From Begonia masoniana (lineage: Eukaryota > Streptophyta > Magnoliopsida > Cucurbitales > Begoniaceae), in contig CM039512.1 of NCBI GenBank assembly GCA_022432975.1, forward strand, positions 7,638,858-7,702,857: a DNA stretch of 64,000 nucleotides. Reading direction: 5' to 3'. Below, piece by piece: positions 1 to 10,872 of the stretch. The position numbers and the translations under genes were made by a program. Each line of letters begins with the position of its first letter. Within the stretch, counting starts at the first letter, position 1. The notes below the pieces were generated by a model that was not told the origin of the DNA, did not search any database, and worked only from the letters and a program-made list of their open reading frames with translations.

Positions 1-345
1 TGATAGCAAAACATAGCAGAAAATGATAAAAATTACACATCCACCGCTGGCATTCAAAGGCCACCTCCACCGCCAGCTAAACGAAAAAATTGCACATCCA
101 CCGCTGGCATTTAAAGTCTACATCCACCGCTGTAATTCAAAGAATACATCCACCGCTAGCTAAACGACAAATTTCTGAAGACATCCACCGCTGAAATTTC
201 TATGAAATTTCTGATGACATCCACCATTGAAATTTCAAAGGAGACTTCATCCGGTGAACAGTAACCTCTGAAGACATCCACCGGTAGATTTTCAAAGACA
301 ACATACACCGCTGGTCTCCAAAGGCGAAGTCATCCGGTGAACAGT
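1..345. repeat. Minisatellite block 1 (CATCCACCGC motif)
   Basis: Irregular tandem copies of a unit built on ACATCCACCGCT followed by either GGCATTTAAAG or AGCTAAACGACAAATTTC. Degenerate forms contain CATCCGGTGAACAGT. The block is more diverged than the second block at 1088-1587. It precedes an LTR-like segment, so it is probably the U3 part of a copia LTR cut by the window edge. Confidence 0.85.
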
Positions 346-513
346 ATCTTCCGCCAGAAATTTAAATAAACCGCGAAGCAACAGTGTTTGTCGTCCAGAG
401 CCTTAACTCTAGACCATTAATGGCCGACGAACGAAAGCGACTTCAGAACGCAACGGCTAGCCATCTAAGTACGGATGTTTCTCCAACAGCTATATTTCTA
501 TTTTCAGATGAGA

Positions 514-1087
514 AGCATTCCAGATCTGAAGCCGATTTCAAACAGAGTATATATTGAAGAAAGAAGCTCGGGAAAATAACTTTTGCTGAAATTATTCTTC
601 GAACCCTAACGAGCGATATTATTGCAATACTCTGCGTTTTCTGTACATCTCTTTATTCCTGAACTTGAGATCTATCTTGAGAGAGTGTAGCCTTGTGCTA
701 AATTCATTATTCTGTAAAAATGTAAAGGCAGTGGATTGTCGCCCGTGAAGAGCAATCCTGTTGTTGTAAAAAGCAGAAGATCGACGCCCGTGAAGTGTGA
801 TCTGTTTTTCTCTAAGGAGAAGAAAATGATCTTCAAGGGGGAAACCTTGAAGCGTGGACGTAGGCAGGTTTTGGTCGAACCACGTAAAAACTTTGGTGTT
901 ATTATTTCTCTCTCTCTTTACTTTTATTGTTTGTGTGTTAGCTGTAAATCGAGTAATTGCATACCAGAGAGAAAGCAATTAGATTAAGAAAACAATTTTA
1001 AAAAGTTTAATTCACCTCCCTCTTAGACAATATTGATCCTACACTTAGGACTTTTGCGAGTTAGGGTTTTTGTAAACAGTGCGTGAA
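514..1087 (+). repeat. SIRE-like copia LTR 3' part, copy 1 of a tandem duplication
   Basis: This segment is repeated at 1587-2161. The only difference I noticed is one extra T in the second copy. It has the style of a SIRE/Maximus LTR end: a repeated CGCCCGTGAAG motif, then AATTCACCTCCCTCTTAGAC and a terminal GATCCTACA near 1043. The duplicated unit runs past the LTR end (CTTAGGACTTTTGCG...), so this is a segmental tandem duplication and not simply two LTRs of one element. Short ORFs inside are not genes. Confidence 0.75.
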
Positions 1088-1587
1088 AACGACAAATTTC
1101 TGAAGACATCCACCGCTGGCATTTAAAGTCTACATCCACCGCTAGCTAAACGACAAATTTCTGAAGACATCCACCGCTGGCATTTAAAGTCTACATCCAC
1201 CGCTGGCATTTAAAGTCTACATCCACCGCTAGCTAAACGACAAATTTCTGAAGACATCCACCGCTGGCATTTAAAGTCTACATCCACCGCTAGCTAAACG
1301 ACAAATTTCTGAAGACATCCACCGCTGGCATTTAAAGTCTACATCCACCGCTAGCTAAACGACAAATTTCTGAAGACATCCACCGCTGGCATTTAAAGTC
1401 TACATCCACCGCTGGCATTTAAAGTCTACATCCACCGCTAGCTAAACGACAAATTTCTGAAGACATCCACCGCTGGCATTTAAAGTCTACATCCACCGCT
1501 AGCTAAACGACAAATTTCTGAAGACATCCACCGCTGGCATTTAAAGTCTACATCCACCGCTAGCTAAACGACAAATTTCTGAAGACA
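1088..1587. repeat. Minisatellite block 2, highly regular
   Basis: A regular higher-order array alternates a 26-base unit (ACATCCACCGCTGGCATTTA + AAGTCT) with a 35-base unit (ACATCCACCGCTAGCTAAAC + GACAAATTTCTGAAG). Copies look nearly identical, unlike block 1, so this block was homogenised or amplified recently. It lies between the two copies of the LTR-like segment. Confidence 0.9.
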
Positions 1588-2161
1588 GCATTCCAGATCT
1601 GAAGCCGATTTCAAACAGAGTATATATTGAAGAAAGAAGCTCGGGAAAATAACTTTTGCTGAAATTATTCTTCGAACCCTAACGAGCGATATTATTGCAA
1701 TACTCTGCGTTTTCTGTACATCTCTTTATTCCTGAACTTGAGATCTATCTTGAGAGAGTGTAGCCTTGTGCTAAATTCATTATTCTGTAAAAATGTAAAG
1801 GCAGTGGATTGTCGCCCGTGAAGAGCAATCCTGTTGTTGTAAAAAGCAGAAGATCGACGCCCGTGAAGTGTGATCTGTTTTTCTCTAAGGAGAAGAAAAT
1901 GATCTTCAAGGGGGAAACCTTGAAGCGTGGACGTAGGCAGGTTTTGGTCGAACCACGTTAAAAACTTTGGTGTTATTATTTCTCTCTCTCTTTACTTTTA
2001 TTGTTTGTGTGTTAGCTGTAAATCGAGTAATTGCATACCAGAGAGAAAGCAATTAGATTAAGAAAACAATTTTAAAAAGTTTAATTCACCTCCCTCTTAG
2101 ACAATATTGATCCTACACTTAGGACTTTTGCGAGTTAGGGTTTTTGTAAACAGTGCGTGAA
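1587..2161 (+). repeat. SIRE-like copia LTR 3' part, copy 2
   Basis: Second copy of the segment at 514-1087, with the same end (CCTACA at about 2117) and the same 44-base extension to GCGTGAA. After 2161 it runs into the copia-type leader, whereas copy 1 runs into the minisatellite. Confidence 0.75.
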
Positions 2162-2580
2162 CAGTACTTCATGAACAGTGCGCGTGGAGTTTGTGAACAT
2201 TGCGCAAGTTCGTGAACAGTAATGACACAGTCGTGAACAGTAATAAACAGTTCGTGAACAGTGATGAACAATGTACCTATGTTTGATTGGATTCTGGTAT
2301 TTGTTCTTGCATATGGTATTTTCGATTTCTCCATTTTGATTCGTTATTACGGGTTTGTGTTTCTTTGATTAGATTCGGTTGTTTTGGTTGGATTATGTTG
2401 ATTTTGTTATTTGGGGTTATTGTTGGATTTAGTTGTTTTGGTTGGACTATTTGTGGATTCTGTTGATTTGGGAATTATTGTTGGATTTGGTTGTTTTGGT
2501 TGGACTATTTGTTAATTCTGTTGTTGAAAATTATTTGAGGATTATTGGATTAATCCATGTTTAAGTAGTTTAAGATGTTT
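2150..2580 (+). other. Copia 5' leader with GTGAACAGT repeats, non-coding
   Basis: At least four copies of GTGAACAGT, with related forms, lie between 2150 and 2275. They are followed by T/G-rich sequence with a repeated TTGGTTGGACTATTTGT phrase (about 2435-2520). This style is known from the region between the 5' LTR and gag of plant copia elements. I see no PBS or complete gag, so the 5' end of the element is lost or rearranged. No coding sequence is supported here. Confidence 0.55.
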
Positions 2581-2581
2581 C

Positions 2582-4074
2582 TTGCCTCACAACCCCATGC
2601 TATGTTGGCTGCCTCTTATAAATGTTTGTCCTCGTCTGGTTCCTCAGGTATATCCTCTTCGTTATGAGTCTTGGATTCAGGTGCCTCTCATCATGTCTCT
2701 CAATTTATCTTCTTTTGCTTCTTCATCTCTCAATTCTTTTGTATCAATTATGATTGCTGATGACACCTCTATGCCATTAGTAAGTGTTGGTTCTATTGCT
2801 ACATCTCTTGCGTCTCTTTCTGATGTTTATTATATTCATAATCTTACTCTGAGTCTTATTTCTGTTAGTCAATTATGTGAGTCTGGATATTTAGTCTCAT
2901 TTTCTTAATCCACTTGTTTCTTACAGGATCTACGCTCTCAGAAGGTGATTGGGACAAACTGTAGGCAGAGGGGACTCTATGTTTTGGATCAACTCAAAGT
3001 ATCAGATGTTGCAGCTTCTGGTGTGGATTTGTCTTCTTTTCGTTTGAGTCGTTCACCTTCTGATTTTTATTTATGGCATGCTCGTTTAGGTCATATTTCA
3101 ACGTCTCGTTTGTAGTTTTTAGTGTCAAGAGAAGCATTAGGACATTTGGACAATCATGATATTTCTGATTGTCATTGTTGTAAACTGGCCAAATTTTCAG
3201 CCTACCTTTTTCTAAGAGTCTTTTTTCTTCTTTTGCTCCATTTGATTTTGTCCATTCTGATGTCTTGTTCCAACAAAATGGGTTCAAGATATTATGTTTC
3301 GTTTGTCGATGATTGCACTCGTTATACTTGAGTTTATCTTATGAAACGTAGGTCTGATTATCTTACCATTTCACTAACTTTAGAGCTCTTGTAAAAACGC
3401 AACACTCAGCCATCATCGAGTGTTTTCGTTGTGATTTAGGAGGTGAATACACTTCTATCGATTTTTCTCATTTACTTGCTTCTGATGAGACTATACATCA
3501 AACCTCATGTACTGACACTCCTCAACAAAATGGAGTTGCTGAAAGGAAACATCGGCATCTTGTTGAAACAGCCCGCTCATTCTTGTTGTCAGCCGATGCT
3601 CCTAGTGAGTTTTGAGGCGAAGTGATTCTTACTGTTGTTTATGTGATTAATAGAATTTCAACATTTCATAATTCCGGTTTGTCTCCCTTTGAAAAATTTT
3701 ATGGGCATGCGTCTGATTATTCCTCCTTGCAAATCTTTGGTTGTACTTGTTTTGTTCTTCGACCACACGTACTAGCGTAATAAATTGTTCTCTCGGTCCG
3801 TCCTGTGTGTTTTTTTGGATTATGGTGTTGGTCAAAAGGGATATCGTTGTTTGGATCCTATTAGTCAAAAATTATACGTCTCTCGTCATGTTGTGCTTTT
3901 AGAGTATATTCCCTTCTTCTTTATTCCTGCTAGTTCTCATCATATGACTCAGTCAGATCTCATTCGCATTGATCCTTTCGATATTGACACTGAGGAAGCT
4001 GCTCCTACTAATAGATCAACAGAGTATGATACTTTGGTTACCAAAACATCTACCTCTCGTTCTGCTACTAGTAC
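2582..4074 (+). pseudogene. Ty1/copia polyprotein relic, protease to integrase
   Basis: The conceptual frames give, in order: a protease remnant (the region normally reading DSGASHHM is degraded to SWIQVPLIMS), the segment leading to LISVSQLCESGY, a gag_pre-integrase signature LWHARLGHIS (about 3072-3100), and integrase core pieces (YYVSFVDDCTRYT; then GGEYTS, CTDTPQQNGVAERKHRHLVE). The order PR-INT before RT is the Ty1/copia order. Several stops and frameshifts (for example TAG near 3114 and TGA near 3330 and 3617) show it is dead. The reading continues across the solo LTR at 4075-6093 and resumes at 6094. Confidence 0.85.
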
Positions 4075-6093
4075 TGTAACGCCCCAATTTTAAAAATTCC
4101 CAATTTAAAACCTTAATTTTGAAAACCCTAAAATTTTTTCCAAATTGATTTTTGAAAATCGAGCGTTAAATCGAAATTTTAAAATTTAAAACATATTAAT
4201 TGAAAACTTAAATATTGCGAAAGTTTTGATAATTAATTTGTCAAAATTTTGAAACCATCGCATAATTAAAATAATTAATGAAACTTTATTTAATAATAAA
4301 AAGTCAATAAAATTATTCAAAGTATTAAATTAAAATAAAGTTTTAAATATTGTTTGAAAACTAAAGCATACTTAATTTAAATCATTTGCTTCAAACTCAA
4401 CAATATCTCCTTCTTCTGTATGCTCGCTTGCCACTGGAGGGTTCTCAATTGCAGTTAGTTCTTCCTCAGATAAAAACTCACCTACATCACAAGTTAAAAA
4501 CTAAACTGTGAGAAAACTCAGTAAGTGGAAATACGTGCAAGTTACAAAACTTTTACTTTTACTTTTACCGAATCCTGTTAATAGTTGCATACTGGTTGAA
4601 AATTCAATCTTCTTTTAAGACTTAGTCATCTCGTTCAGGCTTTGTCATCTTTTATTTTTAATTTTAACGATCAAGCTCACCATCTCACTGTCGTTCAGGC
4701 TTTTGCTATCACGTTAAAACATATGCTCAAGCTCACCATCTCACTGTTGTTCAGGCTTTTGCTATCGCATTTTTCGTCAATTCCCTTTTACTTTTTCATA
4801 CACATGCAAATAACCTATCCATTTTATCTTTTAAACTATTCTATGTCGATATTCTAACAAATGTACGCAATCATCGAAAATGTGTGATAAAAATAAAACA
4901 ATAATAATATATATATCTTGTGATGTAGGGCCGTAGCCAAAACTTGTATTTCACTTACTTGGATTCCGAGCAAATAGCGTCTATCGGGATAATCCAAAAA
5001 TTCCAAAATAATATCCTGCTCAAATAAAATCTTTTATATTAATATCCTACTTAATAAATTCAATTTCAAAGAAATTTGAGCAGAAATTCCTTACGTTGTG
5101 TTATCAGGTCGGATTGGATCGGTTGGATCAATTTAGATCGAATCAGACGGTTCCAAAATATTTCCTGCCTAATTTGAATATAAATATTAAAATCCCACTT
5201 AATTTAATCCAACTTTAAAAGAATTTGGGCAGAATTTTCTTACCGGTTAAATATCCAATTGGTTCGGTTCGATTCGGGTCAAAAATCGAGTCGGGTCCGG
5301 TTCATGTGAACAGTACCGGGTCGGGTCGTGAACAGTGCAGTTCGGGTCAGGTTGAGAAGAACCCGATCCTTCCTTCTTCCTTCGCAATTCTGTAGAGAGT
5401 GAGAGGGAGAATCAAAGAGAGGAAGTGCGACAGAGAGGGAGAGAGAGAGCTCGACAGAGAGGAAATGGACCGAGAGAGGAGGGACTTACTCCGATGAGTC
5501 GTCGACGGAGGTCAAGGCTTCATCGGAGCTCGGCTGCCAGAGAGGAAGCTTCGTCGGAGAACTTGCTGCGGTGGTCAGAGCTGCGAGTTGAGGTAAGTTT
5601 TCTTACTGAAACTCGAGAGGGAGAGTTGTGGGGTGAAATCCTTCTTCACCAAAGCCCTCTATTTATAGGGGGAGGTTCACTCCCGCGCCTCCATGAAATC
5701 TGCTTGAAATCGGATTTTCCAAGCTAAAAATCAATCAGCTCGGATTTTTTGGTTGTTACCAGGTCATCGGCTGATTTCCTGACTCTGAACCTTCCCCTTT
5801 GAAAGGTCCAGGTTCAAACGGGATATTCTGATCAATCCGTCCAAATCGGATTCTATAGATGGTAACTGCAGAAATTTGATTTAATATCAGATTTTCCTCT
5901 TCTGTTTTTTGTACAACATTCATACTAGGTTCATTAGGTTTATTTCCCCAAAATCCGAGTTTGAGTGATTGCAATCTGATCTGGAAATTTTGAAATAAAT
6001 TTTTAGGTTAGTTTTGATTTGGGAAATTTTGAATTTTGGATCGATTGATATATTTCAAATTTTAATTTACAATTAAAATTCCCAATTGTTACA
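4075..6093 (-). mobile_element. Solo LTR (2.0 kb), gypsy type, TSD AGTAC
   Basis: The element starts TGTAACGCCCC and ends TTGTTACA, flanked by the 5-bp duplication AGTAC (4070-4074 and 6094-6098). Removing it restores the reading frame of the surrounding copia integrase C-terminal region. The minus strand carries a canonical TATA context, CCTATAAATAGAGG, at about 5655-5670 followed by CT-rich leader sequence, so the LTR reads leftwards. It contains a short internal duplication near 4670-4770 (GCTCACCATCTCACTG phrase) and two GTGAACAGT motifs near 5306-5336. No internal domain remains, as expected after LTR-LTR recombination. Confidence 0.85.
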
Positions 6094-6360
6094 AGTACTT
6101 CTACGACCACTCAATCAACTCCTAAGATTGCAGATGTTCCTCCACTTCGTCAGTTCACTCGACCTTTTAAGTCTACTAAACTACCTAATTTTGCTTACTA
6201 TTCATATTCTAGTTCTTTTGCTTTATTTGTTGCTTTTGTTCATCGTTTTTCTGAGCCTTTGTCTATATAGAGGTTGTTTGTGATCCACTTTGGAAGAATG
6301 CTATGGCTGAGGAATTTACTGTTCTTCATCAGACTCATACATGAGATTTGGTACCGTTGC
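6094..6360 (+). pseudogene. Ty1/copia polyprotein relic, integrase-RT linker
   Basis: Continuation of the copia polyprotein: a proline/threonine-rich linker (PPLRQFTRP) leads into the RT N-terminus (DPLWKNAMAEEFTVLHQTHT), matching the usual copia W..AM..E...L..N.TW.LV pattern. A TGA replaces the expected tryptophan near 6344. The solo LTR at 6361-7868 then splits the RT. Confidence 0.8.
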
Positions 6361-7868
6361 AGATAAGTGTGTATTTTACACACTTATTTATACTTTTTAC
6401 ACTTGATTTGATAAGTTTTTCTCAAGTGTGTGAATGTATTTGATGAGTTTTGTTTGAGTGTACAGCAAACTTTATTGAAAAATAGGAGATGAGAAAAAAG
6501 AAGAAACAAGAAAAGAGAAGAAAATTTAATTGATGAACCAGAGAAGGAGGCGAATGATCGCCATACTTCTCACGTTCATGCACCTCAGGAGAACACGAAT
6601 TGTTCTCGGGAGAAAATTTTACAGAAGAAGTGGCGATCAGTCGCCACATACAAGCGACCGATCGCCACAAACACGAAATTTTTAGAATCTGTCTGCAAGA
6701 AAACAGAGAAGGTGGCGATCGATCGCCACCTTCAAGCGATCGATCGCCACAAGAGAATAAAATCTGAAGCAAAGAGGAGGCGATCAATAACTGGCGATCG
6801 ATTGCTGGCGATCGAAGCACAGAAACGAGAGGCGATCGATCGCTCGTATCAGGCGATCAATCGCCACACGAATTCAATTTTGGAAAGCTCGCTGCATCTA
6901 ATCTGGACCGTCAAAGTAAGACATCATTGAAGCTCCATCGCTGATAGAATTGACAGAAAATGTTAAAAAACCTAAAGAAGCAGTGCTTTGGATATTGGGG
7001 CATTCGGCAATTCAGTATTCGACTATTGAAGACAAGAGGCTAGAGGCGATTTTCATTGGCAGAGAGGCGATTTCAACGGCACAGCATATTTTTTCTTTTT
7101 TTTTTTTATTTCTACTATTTAATTATGCATTACTTCGATATTATTGTTTATTTTTCTTTTAGCATGAACTAAACTCTTTCTTCTAGGACTATGATGTAGC
7201 CAGACTATGTTTATTTTATATTCTTTCGTTTGATTATATTTATTGAGTATTTCTTCCACAACTGTTGGCACATTTAATTTCTGTTCTTAAAGCCTGTAAA
7301 TTTCTGGTCAATCTTTACTTGATGTTTGAGATATTTTGAGACCGAGAGGTGATAAATATCCGAGCACTGAAATTAATGTCATGAATATACGTAGGCTAGA
7401 AATAGTTACGGTATTGGTGTGATCACTGTGATTTCTTGGTTTATTTGTTGATTAATGTAGGATTTGAGACTGAGAAGTGATAACCCATTAATCGATAACC
7501 TATGCAATGCTCGAGAGAGATTGTAATAAAATTTAGTAAAATCGATCATCAACATAGGAAGAATATTTATGAATATAATTGCGAAGGACTGAAATAAATA
7601 TTGTTTTGGTGAAATCGTAGTACTTAGGTTTTTATCAATTAAATTTAATCTCATTTTATCTGTTTTGTTATTTTACATTAGTTTATTTTTATTGTTTTAA
7701 TTACTTAGTTTAATTTCAATTCTTAAAAATCATCAAACGTGTGTTCAATTTAGAATTAAGATTAATTATTTCGATTATTAATTACAAGTCCTCGTGGGTT
7801 CGACACTCTATTTTATCACTATATTACTTGTTGCGACTCGTACACTTGCGAACATATTTTTCACAACA
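6361..7868 (+). mobile_element. Solo LTR of Athila-like family, TSD GTTGC
   Basis: The sequence AGATAAGTGTGTATTTTACA...TTTTTCACAACA is flanked by GTTGC (6356-6360 and 7869-7873). The other copies in this window start TGATAAGTG, so the 5' TG has mutated to AG here. It is the same family as the LTRs at 56623-58086 and 62691-63882. The U3 holds a cluster of GCGATCGATCGC palindromes (6650-6860). The U5 end has the phrase GGGTTCGACACTC then TTGCGACTCGTACACTTGCG, which resembles Athila/Tat-type gypsy LTR ends; the lineage is my inference. Confidence 0.85.
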
Positions 7869-7873
7869 GTTGC

Positions 7874-9293
7874 TATCCAGAAAACATACAATTGGTTATT
7901 GTTGGGTTTAAAAGATTAAAACTAAATATGATGGATCCATTGAACAATACAAGGCTCGACTTGTTGCTAAGAGTTACTCCCAGGAGTATGACATGGATTA
8001 TGAAGAAACATTTGCCCCTGCTGCAAATATGACGATTGTTTGCACTATGACTGTGGTTACCTCTGTTCATCGATGGAGAATATCTTAAATAGATGTCAAG
8101 AATGTCTTCTTGAATGGTGATCTTCATGAAGAAGTCTATATGATATCTCCTCCTGGTGTCGCCCACAAATCTAATGAAGTATGTCGGCTTCGTAAGGCTC
8201 TCGATGGTCTCAAACAAGCACCTCGTGCTTAGTTTGAGAAGTTCTCCATAGTGATCACTTCGCTTGGTTTTCGTCCTAATCATCATGATTTCGCATTGTT
8301 TGTTAGGCATACAAGTGCATGTCATATTTTGTTATCCTTGTATGTTGATGACATGATTATTACTGGTGACGATTGTAATGGGATTGAATCTTTAAAGTCT
8401 GAGTTGGCCAGTTGTTTTGCTATGAAAGACTTGAGTTTGCTACGTTACTTTCTGGGCATTGAGGTCCCTTATTCCCCAAAAGGTTATCTCTTATCCCAGT
8501 CAAAGTACATATTTGATCTGTTTGAGCGTGCACATCTCACTGACAACAGAATTGTTGATACTCCTCTTGAGACTAATGCTCGGTACTCTCTGTCGGATGG
8601 TCTTCCTTTGTCGGATCTCGGTTTATATCGTACTGTTGTTGGCAGCTTGGTTTATCTTACTGTGACTCGTCCAAATATTGTGAATGTTGTTCATGTGATT
8701 AGTCAGTTTGTTACTGCTCCTACTATTGTTCATTGGGCTGTTATTCTTCGTATTCTCAGGTACCTTCAAGGCACTCAGTTTCAGAGTCTCTTGTTCCCTT
8801 CTATGTCATCTCTCGAGCTACGTGCATACTCCGATGCTGATTGGGATGGTGATCCTACTGATCGCAAGTCTACCACTGGATTCTGTGTTTTCCTGGGTGA
8901 GTCACTTATTTCGTGGAAGAGTAATAAACAAGATGTTATTTCTCGGTCTTCTACTGAAGTTGAGTATCGTGCATGGCCTCGACTAATTGTGAGATTGTTT
9001 AGTTATGTTGGTTGCTTGCAGATGTGGGTGTTTATTTTCGTCATCCTACTTCGTTACATTATGACAATCAGAGTGTTATTCAGATTGTGCGTAATTCAGT
9101 TTTTCATGAGCGAACCAAGCATATTGAGATTGATTGTCATGTCACCCGCTATCATCTTCAGCTTGGCACCATCATCTTGTATTTTGTCCCTTCTTCTCTG
9201 CCGATTGCTGATTTGTTTACCAAGGCACACTCCGCTTTACGATTCTGGTTTTTGTCTCACAAACTCTCAATGCTTATAGTTGTCGCATCGTGA
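7874..9293 (+). pseudogene. Ty1/copia RT and RNase H relic
   Basis: The RT shows YKARLVAKSYSQEYDMDYEETFAP, degraded [11 protein letters not shown], and the catalytic YVDDMIITGDD at about 8341-8372. The RNase H part shows YSDADWDGDPTDRKSTTGFC, SWKSNKQDVISRSSTEVEYRA, and, after a frameshift near 8985, HYDNQSVIQI and HERTKHIEIDCH. One frame is open for 342 codons (8251-9279) but leaves the RNase H frame near 8985. In-frame stops occur before (for example near 8086 and 8230). It ends just before a PPT-like GCGAGGGGA (9299-9307). Confidence 0.9.
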
Positions 9294-9307
9294 GTTTGCG
9301 AGGGGAT

Positions 9308-9455
9308 GTTAGCATATATTATACTATAATTAATGTTTTGAGAGTATTTTAGTTTTTGATTATTCTCTTTGTTTACCCTAGCTATATAAATCTCTTTGTG
9401 TATCTTTTGCACTTAAGTGTTAAAGAGCAATCCCTATTTTCTTTCTATTTCTCCA
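9308..9455 (+). mobile_element. Copia 3' LTR (short or truncated)
   Basis: TGTTAGCATATATTATAC follows immediately on the purine tract GCGAGGGGA, the standard PPT/3' LTR junction of copia elements. A TATA box (CTATATAAATCTC, about 9381-9393) lies where U3 should end. I cannot fix the right end; TTTCTCCA near 9455 is a candidate. No matching 5' LTR is visible upstream of the 2.2-9.3 kb relic. Confidence 0.6.
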
Positions 9456-9512
9456 GTGACAACTTGCCATGTGAAGACTAGAACGACTCAATATGAGGGC
9501 TCAATCTATACC

Positions 9513-9676
9513 TGTGGGGGTGTACAATTTCACATCGTTTGAGAGAGTAGAAAATGCATGGTTTATAAGTATAGTTTTTCTCTTTACTTAATAGAACATG
9601 TTTTGGGCTAACCCCAATAACAAATCCCTGCGAACTCTAGTCCAAAGTGAATAATTTAGCATTGGGGGACGCTACA
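9513..9676 (+). mobile_element. Small TRIM-like solo LTR, copy 1
   Basis: A 164-base sequence TGTGGGGGTGTACA...GGGGGACGCTACA has near-matching flanks ATACC / ATACT (4 of 5). It shares an internal block (GAGAG..GGAGAATGCAT..TTTATAAGTA, then TTGGGC.AA.CCC.A.AACAA) with 50444-50654. Both carry no coding capacity. Orientation is assigned only from the TG start. Confidence 0.5.
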
Positions 9677-9681
9677 ATACT

Positions 9682-10850
9682 CGAAGGCAATTGGAAGATT
9701 CTTAATCAGCGATAAATTATTTTTCTTTAAACATAAAGATTCTACCTATATAACAAAAGTAACAGTGAGATATACTCTGTAAGTAAAACCAGAACATCAC
9801 AGAAGAAAAACATATTATTAATACTTTTTTATTTTAACCACGCACAACACCTAGAATGAATAAAAGATTATTCAATCTAGATAAAAAAAATACCCACGAG
9901 AGAAATATGATCTAAAAATAAAATTTTTATACTATGTTTTATAATGTAAGGCCTATAAGATATTTACTTAATCGAGTTCGTGAAGGTATAAGACTAAGTT
10001 TTCATTGGAGGACGATATTTGTTTCCTAGTCAAACTATGTTATTGTTAGTATCAAGTTTTAACGCTAATAAATCTCTCTTCAAAAATAATATTTCCCGAT
10101 ATTTACGAAAATCCTTTCTTGGTAAACTTTTGTTGGAATTTCGCACACGAAGCGGTCTTCTTCACTGATTGTTGTTTTCAAAACTTTGAGGTGGTTTGAG
10201 AATGACGTGGTGAGTGTTGAGAAGAAAGGAAGGGTTTTCACCCTTTATTTATTGAGAGAGGGAGGTGGAGTAAAGGTGATAGGATACGTGGCCGAGAGAT
10301 TAGGGTTTGAATAGTTGGGGTTTGGGGAGGGGGAAGCAGGGATCCACGTTTGGTGTGCCCTACTCTTAAATAAAGTTTGAGAACGTTATCAAGGGTGATC
10401 ATCTATTTTATCGGCATAACTAAATCCCCTTCATTTTTCAGAAGAATACACTTGGTACTTTGCAAATGCGAATAAAAATCATTTCTTGTTGAATAGAAGA
10501 GTAAAAAACCTCAATAAAAATGTCACTTCTTGTTGGATAGGAGGCTTAATAACAAAGAGTTGGGACAAAGTTCAGTGGGGAGCAAAAGAAGAGTTATATT
10601 CATTAAACTCACTCACAGAATAAGAATCCCAGATAATTAAGCATCATTATCTCGGTAGTATCACCTAGAACATGCACATCTGTAAACATTCTAGAAAATC
10701 CTTCATAATTTCTTTACAAACCTTCTTTTAATTTTGGTCAACTACGAACCTGCAAAATTTTAACCGATAGAATTCAGTTCTCGAGGGAGGATCGTAATGA
10801 AAAATCGTCAAGAGAATGGGTGTGTGAAAGATGAGATCTAAAGATTAGAA
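9682..10850. other. Intergenic, no gene recognised
   Basis: AT-rich, without a supported ORF or recognisable repeat. A stretch at 10130-10360 (purine-rich, AGGGTTTTCACCCTTTATTTATT) resembles an LTR promoter region but has no partner in the window. The last 250 bases would hold the 3' UTR of the minus-strand VPS32 gene. Confidence 0.4.
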
Positions 10851-10872
10851 TCAGAACCTGTAGTTAACCCAA

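Noticed and set aside
1088..1587. CRISPR-like array
   Set aside because: Direct repeats without unique spacers, in plant nuclear DNA; it is a minisatellite.
8251..9279. 342-codon frame as an intact protein
   Set aside because: It is the copia RT/RNase H relic; the RNase H frame is left near 8985 and upstream stops exist.
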